Part shown: positions 31,556-39,085 of the stretch, in pieces
Layout: each line of letters opens with the position of its first letter
Position numbering within the stretch: the first letter of the stretch is position 1
Translations under genes and position numbers: made by a program
Notes under the pieces: generated by a model
The model's database searches: none
What the model was told of the DNA's origin: nothing
The model's input: only the letters and a program-made list of their open reading frames with translations
NCBI GenBank assembly: GCA_902579395.1
Contig: CACHGK010000008.1
Coordinates: 1-50,506 of the forward strand
Length of the DNA: 50,506 nucleotides
Reading direction: 5' to 3'
DNA from: an uncultured Alphaproteobacteria bacterium
Lineage (GTDB): Bacteria; Pseudomonadota; Alphaproteobacteria; Methylaequorales; Methylaequoraceae

Positions 31556-33020
31556 TTTTAATGATATTCTCTAAAACTTTTGCCGAACTTATCACTCCGG
31601 GCACCCCAGCACCAGGATGACATCCAGCCCCAACAAAATATAAATTTTTAAAGTTTTCGGATTTATTATGAAATCTAAACCAAGCAGATTGTTTGAAAAT
31701 AGGAGATATTGAGAAACCACTTCCAAAAAGAGAATTATAGTCTTTTCTAAAGTCATTTGGTGACATATGAAAACAGACTTTTAAATTTTTTGTGAGATTT
31801 GGCATTATTGTATCTTCTAGGGCTTTTAAAATTTTTTTTTCATATATTTTTCCGTAATTCTTCCAATCAAATGATTTTTTTAAGTTTGGGACAGGAGATA
31901 AAACATAGAAACAATCACAATTATTAGGTGCCATTGACTTATCCGTTGCTGTAGGTCTATGGAGATATAAACTAAAATCATCTGCAAGTATTTGGTTGTT
32001 AAATATATCCTTTAATAAGCCTTGATATCTCTTTCCCATCCATATTGTATGATGTGCAATATTTTTATAAAGAATACTTGTTCCAAAATAGATAACAAAT
32101 AAACCCATTGAATAATCCATTTTTTCTACTTTTTTTTTATTCCATTTAACATTATTTTCAGAATTAATTAAATTTTTGTAAGTAAAAGCTGGATCAGTAT
32201 TCAAGACAATTTTATCAGCATATATTTTTTTTTTGCTGACTTTAATACCAATGGCCTTTTTATCTTGAAGTAAAATTTCTGTTACCTCAGAATTTTTGTT
32301 TATACTAATTTTTTCTTCTTTCATTAATTTTTCAAAAGCTTTAATTATCTGTCCAGTACCTCCAAGTGCATAATGAACGCCCCATTTTCTCTCTAAAAAG
32401 TGAATTAAATTGTAAATTGATGTTGTTGCAATTGGATTCCCGCCCAAGAGTAATGGCTGAATACTAAATGCCTGCCTTATTTGTTCGTTTTTAATAAATT
32501 TTGATACTAGCTTGTACACGCTCAGATAACTCTTAAGTTTAATTAATTTTGGGATCTGTTTAATCATGAAAAAAAAGTTATGGAAAGGAACAAAAGAAAG
32601 TTGCTCAAATCCAACATTGAAAATTTTTTCGGAAAAATCTAATAAATTTTTGTAACCTTTTACATCTTCAGCGTTAAATTTAGATATTTCTTCCTCAGTA
32701 TCTTTTAAACTAGCAGAATAATTAAATATTTTTTTGTTTGAAGAAAAATAGAATCTATACCAGGGATCTAAACTTACAAATTTTACGTAATTTTTTCTAT
32801 TCTTTTTAAAAAGTTTAAATAACTCGTCAAATAGGAAAGGAGCTGTAATTACTGTAGGACCAGCGTCAAAAGTAAAGCCTGATTTTTTAAATACTCTAGC
32901 TCTTCCTCCAAGTTGATCTAGTTTCTCAAATAAAGAAACATCATAACCCATGGCTTTCATTCTTAATGCAGCTGAAATTCCGCCAAAACCGGACCCTACA
33001 ACAATTGCTGTTTTATTCAT
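31548..33020 (-). CDS. crtI: Phytoene desaturase CrtI
   Basis: FAD-dependent CrtI-type desaturase that turns phytoene into lycopene in four steps. 490 aa. N-terminal dinucleotide motif VVGSGFGGISAALRMKAMGY (8-27), followed by FEKLDQLGGRARVF and FTFDAGPTVITAP. The C-terminal motif PGAGVPGVISSAKVLENII is the bacterial CrtI signature. ATGA overlap with crtE. The product profile (four steps rather than three) cannot be read from sequence, but the presence of crtY and blh implies lycopene. Confidence 0.97.
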   Translation of the reverse strand: MNKTAIVVGSGFGGISAALRMKAMGYDVSLFEKLDQLGGRARVFKKSGFTFDAGPTVITAPFLFDELFKLFKKNRKNYVKFVSLDPWYRFYFSSNKKIFNYSASLKDTEEEISKFNAEDVKGYKNLLDFSEKIFNVGFEQLSFVPFHNFFFMIKQIPKLIKLKSYLSVYKLVSKFIKNEQIRQAFSIQPLLLGGNPIATTSIYNLIHFLERKWGVHYALGGTGQIIKAFEKLMKEEKISINKNSEVTEILLQDKKAIGIKVSKKKIYADKIVLNTDPAFTYKNLINSENNVKWNKKKVEKMDYSMGLFVIYFGTSILYKNIAHHTIWMGKRYQGLLKDIFNNQILADDFSLYLHRPTATDKSMAPNNCDCFYVLSPVPNLKKSFDWKNYGKIYEKKILKALEDTIMPNLTKNLKVCFHMSPNDFRKDYNSLFGSGFSISPIFKQSAWFRFHNKSENFKNLYFVGAGCHPGAGVPGVISSAKVLENIIKNE

Positions 33021-34111
33021 TTATATTTTTTTTTATTTTTAGTTATTCTAGTAATTATTGAGCTAATTACAAAACTAACAATTTGGGACAATCTTTCATC
33101 AGTTTTATATGATATATCAATGGCTTTCTGTGAGACTTTATTTAGATGAAGGAAAGCAAGATCAAGTGCTCCTTTTTTTTCAATTCTTTCAAGCCAAAAA
33201 CTAATTTCTTCTTCAGAAATTGAATCATATCTTTTTTTTAAAAATTTCTGAAGAATGAATTTTTCACCATTCGACGCGTTTTCTATAAAATGCATAATTA
33301 AAATATTCATTTTCCCTTCTTTTAAATCCCTTCCAGGTAACCCTCTATCCTTAAGTCCAAGAAAATCTGACAAGTCGTCCTGAATTTGGTACGCAACTCC
33401 GGTTTCATACAATGGTGCAAAGTAATCTTTTTTTAATTTAATTCCTGAAAGGATAAGAGCTAACTTTACTGGTAAGCATATTAATCCTCCGGTTTTTGCC
33501 TTTGCTGTTGATTCATAGTCATGCATTTTTAAGTTAAAATCAGACCTACTTAATATTTCAACTGATTGCCCTTTAACAGTTTGTTTAATTGTTTTGCTTA
33601 GCTCTCTTATAGCTTGACATTTAAGATCAGCATTAGTTTTAATATTGGATAAAACTTCAAAAGAGGCAGATATAAAAAAATCTCCAAGATTAACTGCTGT
33701 ATGGTCTCCAAATCTATTCCAAATTGTTGGAAGCCCTCTTCTTAACAAATCTCTGTCTTGCAAGTCATCGTGAATTAACGATGCGTTATGAATCAATTCA
33801 CAACACATTGCAATTTCAAGTGAAACTTTTTTATCGAGACCAAATATTTTTGATGATAAAAGAGCAAGTATTGCTCTAAATCTTTTTCCGCCAGATCCTA
33901 ATTGATATTTTGCACAATGTCCCATCCAGGTATCGTCGCACAATATATCTGCCATATCTTTATCTAATTTTTTAAGATCGTTAACGTAGAACGATTTATT
34001 ATGAAAACTTAAATCGATGTTTTTTTGAAATTTATCCAAACTAACCCAATTTTTGTTATAAGACAGAAAATCGAGTTGAGCTTTTTTATTTGATATAAAT
34101 ATTTTTTCCAT
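33017..34111 (-). CDS. crtE: Geranylgeranyl diphosphate synthase CrtE
   Basis: Trans-polyprenyl synthase providing C20 diphosphate for carotenoids. First Asp-rich motif LIHDDLQDRDLLRRG with Asp115, Asp116 and Asp119; second motif YQIQDDLSDF with Asp245, Asp246 and Asp249. A GSGGKRFR segment (72-79) binds diphosphate. 364 aa; the first 40 residues look non-conserved. The start has no Shine-Dalgarno sequence and lies only a few bases beyond the T-run of a strong terminator. The ATG at 33955 (MADILCDD) would cut the first helix and seems too late. A separate short-chain synthase, IspA, is at 44.3 kb. Confidence 0.93.
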   Translation of the reverse strand: MEKIFISNKKAQLDFLSYNKNWVSLDKFQKNIDLSFHNKSFYVNDLKKLDKDMADILCDDTWMGHCAKYQLGSGGKRFRAILALLSSKIFGLDKKVSLEIAMCCELIHNASLIHDDLQDRDLLRRGLPTIWNRFGDHTAVNLGDFFISASFEVLSNIKTNADLKCQAIRELSKTIKQTVKGQSVEILSRSDFNLKMHDYESTAKAKTGGLICLPVKLALILSGIKLKKDYFAPLYETGVAYQIQDDLSDFLGLKDRGLPGRDLKEGKMNILIMHFIENASNGEKFILQKFLKKRYDSISEEEISFWLERIEKKGALDLAFLHLNKVSQKAIDISYKTDERLSQIVSFVISSIITRITKNKKKYK

Positions 34112-34117
34112 ATGTCT

Positions 34118-34153
34118 AAAAAAAAGGGAAACATCAATATTGATGTTTCCCTT
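34118..34153 (-). terminator. Strong terminator between proteorhodopsin and crtE
   Basis: A perfect 30-bp palindrome at 34124-34153 (AAGGGAAACATCAAT and its complement) is followed on the minus strand by a run of eight T (two of them within the palindrome). It is 22 bp after the proteorhodopsin stop and ends 6 bp before the crtE ATG. It should end most proteorhodopsin transcripts and leave crt genes dependent on readthrough or another promoter. Confidence 0.85.
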
Positions 34154-34175
34154 GATAAATTATTCACATAATTTT

Positions 34176-34874
34176 TTAGGCTTTCGCTGTATCAGCTTTA
34201 GCAGCAGCCCAAATGATTACACCAAAAGCAATTTTGTTAATGTAATCAGCAAGGTTGTAAACCCAGTTAAGCGTTGAAGCATCAGCTCCACCACCAGAAA
34301 GATAACCTAGGAAATAACCTATTGGGTAGATTGACCAACCTATTGATACAATCCATTTTAGAGCGTTAAAGGCAGATTTCATACCTTCAGAGTTACTTGA
34401 TGCGCTAGCTTGAGCAGCTTCACCAGCAAATACTTCGTATAATATGTAAATCCATCCAGCCATTCCTACAATGAAACCAACTGTGGCGTTAATGTAACCG
34501 GCTTCACCCATGAATCCACCAACTAACATTATTATGGTACCAATTAACAATCTCCAGAAAATACCAGCTGTTGCAGCGCCCACCGCGGCAAGTATTAGAT
34601 AGAACTCAATCATCTGAAGCGGAACTGTTAATAACCAATCAATATACCTATAAACTGTAGGTGACTCTCCAGTAGAAACCCATACATCTCTCATATAATA
34701 ATAATGTACGGCGGCAATAAGAGTAACCAAACCAGCGACTCTAACTGAAGTCGCCCAATGTTTAGACACACTGTTGGCTTCAAGGAAGAAGAATGCTGTA
34801 GATGCGACCATCGAGACTGATATGATCCAGAAAGTAACACCAACAAAATCTTCGGGTTTTAGCATATAATCCAT
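34176..34874 (-). CDS. Proteorhodopsin, blue-absorbing proton pump type
   Basis: Light-driven outward proton pump with seven membrane helices. I start at the ATG at 34874 (232 aa), which has an AAAGGA ribosome binding site 7-8 bases upstream; an in-frame ATG at 34913 lies in a leader hairpin and is less likely. Key residues: proton acceptor Asp79, Thr83 and donor Glu90 in DWLLTVPLQMIE (the DTE pump pattern; 97/101/108 in the reference protein), His57 as partner of the acceptor, and retinal Schiff-base Lys214 in YINKIAFG. Gln87 is at the tuning position (105 in the reference); Gln there gives blue absorption, Leu or Met green. Genes for retinal synthesis follow on the same strand. Confidence 0.98.
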   Translation of the reverse strand: MDYMLKPEDFVGVTFWIISVSMVASTAFFFLEANSVSKHWATSVRVAGLVTLIAAVHYYYMRDVWVSTGESPTVYRYIDWLLTVPLQMIEFYLILAAVGAATAGIFWRLLIGTIIMLVGGFMGEAGYINATVGFIVGMAGWIYILYEVFAGEAAQASASSNSEGMKSAFNALKWIVSIGWSIYPIGYFLGYLSGGGADASTLNWVYNLADYINKIAFGVIIWAAAKADTAKA

Positions 34875-34929
34875 ATGTTTATCCTTTCGTATTATCAAAA
34901 TCTGAGCCAACATGGCCCAAAAGTTAAAG

Positions 34930-34972
34930 TTTATACAAGCAGATTATGTGGGCATGATTATGCAACTGCCCA
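34930..34972 (-). promoter_or_regulatory. Candidate proteorhodopsin promoter with an overlapping inverted repeat
   Basis: On the minus strand TTGTATAAAC places an extended -10-like TATAAA at 34935-34930, giving a leader of about 49 nt. A 6-bp inverted repeat, TGGGCA and TGCCCA (34949-34972), covers the expected -35 region, where no good -35 box is present; a second nested repeat GCAT-AATC-ATGC lies within it. This suggests an activator or repressor site rather than a simple promoter. A weak hairpin at 34904-34918 follows in the leader. The rest of 34875-35076 shows nothing else I can name. Confidence 0.35.
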
Positions 34973-35076
34973 AAAAACCTCCCCATATTAGTAAATAATA
35001 GGATGACTAAAAAATTTGTTAATTCAAGAAAAAAAAACCAAATTTCGTCTAAGTAATTGAATATAAAGCTAAAAAA

Positions 35077-35493
35077 TTATATTAAATAAGACAATATCGC
35101 TAAAATTGTGGCATTTATTCTCAATTTTATAAACCATAAATCATTAACCTTTTTTAAAAACAATAAATCAATTAGTAAACTCAAAAAAAGAGAAAATATT
35201 AAAATTAAAAATGAGTGATTTAAAAAATCATTATTTCCAAAAAAAGCAACTAAAATTAGAGGTATAATTGGTAAAATTAGTTGGTTTTTAATTTTGTAAT
35301 TAATTATTTTTTGCCATTGCATTCCCGATAAGAATGCGACTATCATAGAGCCATAAATCAAATGAAGTTTCTCAAAATTTATTATCTTATCATGGGAGAA
35401 TTCTAAACCTAGTAACTTTATAAAAAGTGGAAAATAAAAGGGAATCAAGCCTAGGTAAGTAATTAAAATTATTCTTTTTTTTATGTCTGACAT
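35077..35493 (-). CDS. DUF3429 family membrane protein
   Basis: 138 aa with four predicted membrane segments. The layout fits DUF3429 (TMEM69-like): an N-terminal YLGLIPFYFPLF, a second segment with YGSMIVAFLSGMQWQ (family pattern 'ILSFLGGVHW'), a third with PIIPLILVAFFG and a C-terminal LWFIKLRINATILAILSYL ('WFRRLRLxLT'). Function of the family is unknown. It is divergent from DUF3126 across 56 bp and lies upstream of proteorhodopsin in the same direction, with a 200-bp gap between. Confidence 0.8.
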   Translation of the reverse strand: MSDIKKRIILITYLGLIPFYFPLFIKLLGLEFSHDKIINFEKLHLIYGSMIVAFLSGMQWQKIINYKIKNQLILPIIPLILVAFFGNNDFLNHSFLILIFSLFLSLLIDLLFLKKVNDLWFIKLRINATILAILSYLI

Positions 35494-35549
35494 ATATTCT
35501 TGCTTGATTAAATAAATTGTTTATCATATACATTTGGTAACTTGACGCA

Positions 35550-35762
35550 ATGACAGAAGATGAATTAAATAATATTGAGAATTATCTTAATAAAACTTTT
35601 AAAACAAATCATTTTGAAGTTAAAAAAAGAAAATCTATCGAAGATTCATGCGAGATTTATTTAGAGGAAGAATTTATAGGTTTGATATATAAAGAAACTG
35701 ATGAAGGTGAAGAAGATTATCAGTTTCATATGACAATCCTAAAAGAGGATCTCAAATGTTAA
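35550..35762 (+). CDS. DUF3126 family protein
   Basis: 70-aa soluble protein. The sequence matches the small alphaproteobacterial DUF3126 family as I know it: TEDELNNIENYLNKTFKTN at the start, then SCEIYLEEEFIGLIYKETDEGEEDYQFHMTIL, corresponding to the family's 'SAEVYIGDEFIGVLYRDEEDGEVSYAFQMAIL'. Its function is not known. It is followed four bases later by an exported protein gene on the same strand. Confidence 0.85.
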   Translation: MTEDELNNIENYLNKTFKTNHFEVKKRKSIEDSCEIYLEEEFIGLIYKETDEGEEDYQFHMTILKEDLKC

Positions 35763-35766
35763 CATT

Positions 35767-36489
35767 ATGATTCGTTTATTTATTTTATTTTTTTTTTTTA
35801 AACAGCAAGCCTTTTCTCATCATAAAATTTACAGCCCAAGAGTTGAAGAGGGCAGACAGTCATTAGAATGGAGAGGTCATTTTAATCGAGATGATAGACA
35901 TGAATATAATAAAGAACATCATCATGTCTTTGAAACAGAATATTCTTGGACAAGTTTTTGGCAGTCTGAGCTAGAGTTTCATATTTCTGACAAAACTGAT
36001 ACTCCTCTAGATTGGGAAAAAACAGAGTTCCAGAATCAAGTCCAAGTTTTTGAATCAAATAGTTTTGCTGCAGCTCTTTATTTCTCTTACAACTTTGTTT
36101 CCGAAAGTCAAAAAGCTGATGAGATTGAGTATAAATATCTAAATGAGTTTAATAATGATATTTTTTCTTTTATTACAAACTTTATTTTTGAAAAAGAAGT
36201 TGGTGCTGATGCCTCTGGTTCTACCAAGTTTGATCTTAGCAACCAAATAATGTTTAAAAATTTTCCATTAGATAATTATAATATGGGTTTTTTAGGATTC
36301 AGTGAATTTGGTGAAGTATCTGAATTTAACACCTTTGATAATCAGGAGCATTTATACGGTTTACAAATAGAAACTGAATTTGATTTAAAATATATTGAGT
36401 ATGAAATTTCTATAGCTTATCTGCATGGACTCACAGATGCCTCTGCGAACCACATGTTTCTATGGAACATGGAATTAGAATTTAATTAA
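35767..36489 (+). CDS. Exported protein of unknown function, possible small beta-barrel
   Basis: 240 aa. Signal peptide likely (MIRLFILFFFFKQQAFSHH, cleavage near residue 15-17). The mature part begins His-rich (SHHKIY, then KEHHHVFETEYSW) and continues with alternating polar/aromatic strands such as SELEFHI, AAALYFSYNF, YEISIAYLHG and MFLWNMELEFN. Acidic overall. The strand pattern and the C-terminal segment ending in Phe-Asn suggest an outer-membrane barrel of eight to ten strands. The His cluster could bind metal. Convergent with the SHOCT lipoprotein gene through a shared TTAA. I do not recognise the family. Confidence 0.6.
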   Translation: MIRLFILFFFFKQQAFSHHKIYSPRVEEGRQSLEWRGHFNRDDRHEYNKEHHHVFETEYSWTSFWQSELEFHISDKTDTPLDWEKTEFQNQVQVFESNSFAAALYFSYNFVSESQKADEIEYKYLNEFNNDIFSFITNFIFEKEVGADASGSTKFDLSNQIMFKNFPLDNYNMGFLGFSEFGEVSEFNTFDNQEHLYGLQIETEFDLKYIEYEISIAYLHGLTDASANHMFLWNMELEFN

Positions 36490-37526
36490 TAACCCAATTC
36501 TTTTAATTTTTTAAAATAACTTTCTTCACTAATCAAACCTCTCTCTCTCATGCTTTCAAGAGATTTGAGAGATAACTGATTATTTAATGAATTGTTAGGT
36601 GGTATATTTTGACCCTGATTAGGATATTGATACTGATTACGATACATTTGATTTGGGTATCTTGAGTATTGTGGTATTTGGTTTGGATAGAAATTAGGTC
36701 TTTGCACGTTCATATTATAGGGTGTTTGTTGATAGTTCTGACGTGGATAAGAATTACCTGGCATTTGATTGTAGGGACTAGTTGACATAGTCCTTAGTTC
36801 ACGCCTTAAATTTTCAACTTCGCTTCTGAGGTTTTCAACTTCAATATTAGATTTCAAGGCAAGGTTTTGTTCTCCGGAACTCATGAAACTTCTTGCTCTA
36901 AGAGCTTGTGCAGAAAAGACAAGCCAATCCCTTCTATTTACTGCTGATTTTGGTCTAAATACACCAGAGTTTGGAAGAGCACTTATTCTAAATTTATTAC
37001 TAAACTGCTGAAATCTTGATCCAGGAGCATATCTATTTTTCTCTAGATCTCTCTCTAGTCCACCTCTCAACAAAGGATCTGTATCATGCATTTCACCTTG
37101 TCTAAGGATTGATCCAAAAATTAAGTTTAGTCCTGACTTATTATAAAAAATTCTACCTGAAGTTACTCGATTCGCGGATAATCCTTTTTGTTTATACCAA
37201 CCTTCTAGACTGAAAACTACATCTTGATTAGGTTTTGCCTCTTGTAAAGCTTCGCTAATAGCTACAGAATAACTGAAAACTTTTTCGTTAGGAAATAGCA
37301 ATTGTGGCTTATTTCCGAACCTAGTAAGAATTAGTTTTAAGGCGCCCTCAATTCTTGATGCTTCAATTTTAATGGGATGAATATTTTTAGTCTTTTCATC
37401 TTCAATGTCGAGTTGAACTCTTTGATTACCATTTTTATAGTAGAATTTATTATCCTCAAGGATATCTAAAACAGAGGAGCAACTTGATAGCATCAAGAAT
37501 AAAAACAAAAATAATATTGGTCTCAT
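36486..37526 (-). CDS. Lipoprotein with coiled coil, Tyr/Asn/Pro/Gln-rich linker and C-terminal SHOCT domain
   Basis: 346 aa. A lipoprotein signal ends in LSSC with Cys16. A globular region (about 30-200) follows, with no motif I can name, then a short coiled coil (about 226-245, VENLRSEVENLRREL), then about 70 residues rich in Tyr, Asn, Pro and Gln (250-318). The last 28 residues (SLKSLESMRERGLISEESYF...) match the SHOCT domain, a short helical oligomerisation motif ('LxxLxxxGxITxEEFxxxKxxLL'). Ser17 after the Cys fits outer-membrane sorting. A role at the envelope is inference. Convergent with the exported protein gene; the porin lies upstream. Confidence 0.75.
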   Translation of the reverse strand: MRPILFLFLFLMLSSCSSVLDILEDNKFYYKNGNQRVQLDIEDEKTKNIHPIKIEASRIEGALKLILTRFGNKPQLLFPNEKVFSYSVAISEALQEAKPNQDVVFSLEGWYKQKGLSANRVTSGRIFYNKSGLNLIFGSILRQGEMHDTDPLLRGGLERDLEKNRYAPGSRFQQFSNKFRISALPNSGVFRPKSAVNRRDWLVFSAQALRARSFMSSGEQNLALKSNIEVENLRSEVENLRRELRTMSTSPYNQMPGNSYPRQNYQQTPYNMNVQRPNFYPNQIPQYSRYPNQMYRNQYQYPNQGQNIPPNNSLNNQLSLKSLESMRERGLISEESYFKKLKELGY

Positions 37527-37574
37527 AAGAAACTACAAATACAAAAGATTTAAATCATTGAATTATAACGTACC

Positions 37575-37607
37575 AAAAAAAAAAGGAGAGCTCAACACTC
37601 TCCTTTT
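37575..37607 (-). terminator. Intrinsic terminator of the porin gene
   Basis: On the minus strand AAAAGGAGAG pairs with CTCTCCTTTT (10 bp) around a 7-base loop and continues in a T-run (ten T in all, four of them in the stem). It begins about 32 bp after the porin stop. On the plus strand the T-run is broken (TTTTCTTAATTT), so it is mainly a minus-strand terminator. Confidence 0.88.
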
Positions 37608-37638
37608 CTTAATTTAATTTATGTTAGATTTAAACATT

Positions 37639-38952
37639 CTACCAGAAGAAGAATGCTCCAACACCACCGAAAGAATCTTCTTGGTCATCATCAGCAAGAT
37701 ACCAAGCTTTTTCAGTGTAACCACCTTCAGCAACTAGTCTGAAATTGTCAGTGACATTATGCCAAATCATACCAGAATGCATTATGTGGTAGTTCATTAC
37801 ACCTGTGGTGTTCATATCAGAACCTGTTTTTTTCAGGTAATTACCACCGTATGAATAACCTACAGAAGTACCTTGACCGAAGTCGAATGTACCCTGAATA
37901 TATCCACCGTAAGATTTTCTTTCTTTACCCACATCGTCTAATGCGTGTGTTGCGGTAGAAGCTCCTTGCGTTTTCTGACCTCTAATACCTTGAGCAGTAC
38001 CATAGAAACCAGTTGCAACCAATGAAAATCCTTCATAAGTTAGTTTAGTACCGAAACCAACACCAGCTGAATCAACATCAGTTTCTGGAGAAGCAGCAGT
38101 TCCATTTCCTAGGTGAGACCTATTACCTTGAACAGCAGTTGCTTGAGCAGCTGTTCTTTCAGTATTTTGGTAAGTACCATCAACCCAAAGGTTCATCCCA
38201 ACGCCTGTTCCGAGTAAATCACCATTCCATGTGATTTGAGCTTCAACTCTTGGAGATGATTTATCAGTTGCACTGAATGCAGCTGTATCAGCAGTTACAT
38301 CATCAGGATCAAAGACACCAATTTTTGCTCCGAATCCATTTCCAAGAGCAGGTAGTGTCCATGAAATTTGAGGTTTAAAATCTGTATACAAGTAACCTAA
38401 ACCAATCCTACCTAATGTAGTATTTGAGTTTCCGGCACTTGCAGCAGCACCCACACCGAATAACAACATATCACTTAAAATAGCGTTACTTTGGTGAATA
38501 CCTAAACTACGACCTACTAGAACAGTACCAAAAGAACCTGCTACTGAACCACTAGTTTCACGAATGTTGATTTCACCATTACCTAATGAGTTTTGACCAC
38601 CATTCATGTGAGTATATAAGCCAAGCCTTGCTGAAACGTCTAATCCATTTGCTGTAGGAGCTTTCAAAGTCATACCCCAAACATTTGGTAATAAACCTGT
38701 AACAATGCTTGTATCATCGTTGGAACCAATTACACCAGCACCAGCAGGGGCATCAGGAGTAAAAGCAGCTCCACCAGAAGTTGATGGTGCATCACTTGCA
38801 CTATTCTTCATGATGAATGCGTTCGCTGCACCGTCAAATGACACTTCCCAACCTTCTTGACTCATCAATAAAATTTTTGAATCAACATTGGTGGAAGCCA
38901 AAGCCATGACAGCAGGAATTGCAGCTATCGCGATTTTTTTTGAAATTTTCAT
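37639..38952 (-). CDS. Major outer-membrane porin (gram-negative porin family)
   Basis: 437 aa with a Sec signal peptide (MKISKKIAIAAIPAVMALAS, cleavage near ...VDSK). The body consists of amphipathic strands rich in Gly, Ala and Thr, e.g. GLDVSARLGLYTHMNGG, GSFGTVLVGRSLGIHQ, FGTKLTYEGFSLVATGFYG and GTSVGYSYGGNYL, typical of 16-stranded general porins. The C-terminus ends in aromatic FFFW, the expected assembly signal. AAGGAAGG is a very strong ribosome binding site and base composition is clearly GC-richer than the neighbours, both signs of high expression. It has its own strong terminator. The channel's specificity cannot be told. Confidence 0.9.
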   Translation of the reverse strand: MKISKKIAIAAIPAVMALASTNVDSKILLMSQEGWEVSFDGAANAFIMKNSASDAPSTSGGAAFTPDAPAGAGVIGSNDDTSIVTGLLPNVWGMTLKAPTANGLDVSARLGLYTHMNGGQNSLGNGEINIRETSGSVAGSFGTVLVGRSLGIHQSNAILSDMLLFGVGAAASAGNSNTTLGRIGLGYLYTDFKPQISWTLPALGNGFGAKIGVFDPDDVTADTAAFSATDKSSPRVEAQITWNGDLLGTGVGMNLWVDGTYQNTERTAAQATAVQGNRSHLGNGTAASPETDVDSAGVGFGTKLTYEGFSLVATGFYGTAQGIRGQKTQGASTATHALDDVGKERKSYGGYIQGTFDFGQGTSVGYSYGGNYLKKTGSDMNTTGVMNYHIMHSGMIWHNVTDNFRLVAEGGYTEKAWYLADDDQEDSFGGVGAFFFW

Positions 38953-39085
38953 ATATTTCCTTCCTTTATTGTTAATATATTCAATTTATACTTAGATATG
39001 TTTACACGAAACGATAATTATTAAAACTCTAAACTAAAAATATTAACTATTTTGACTCAAATTGTTGCAATTTTACAACATTTTC

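Noticed and set aside
34875-34913. Longer proteorhodopsin starting at the ATG at 34913
   Set aside because: The extra 13 residues are not signal-like, the ATG lies in a small hairpin, and the ATG at 34874 has a proper ribosome binding site.
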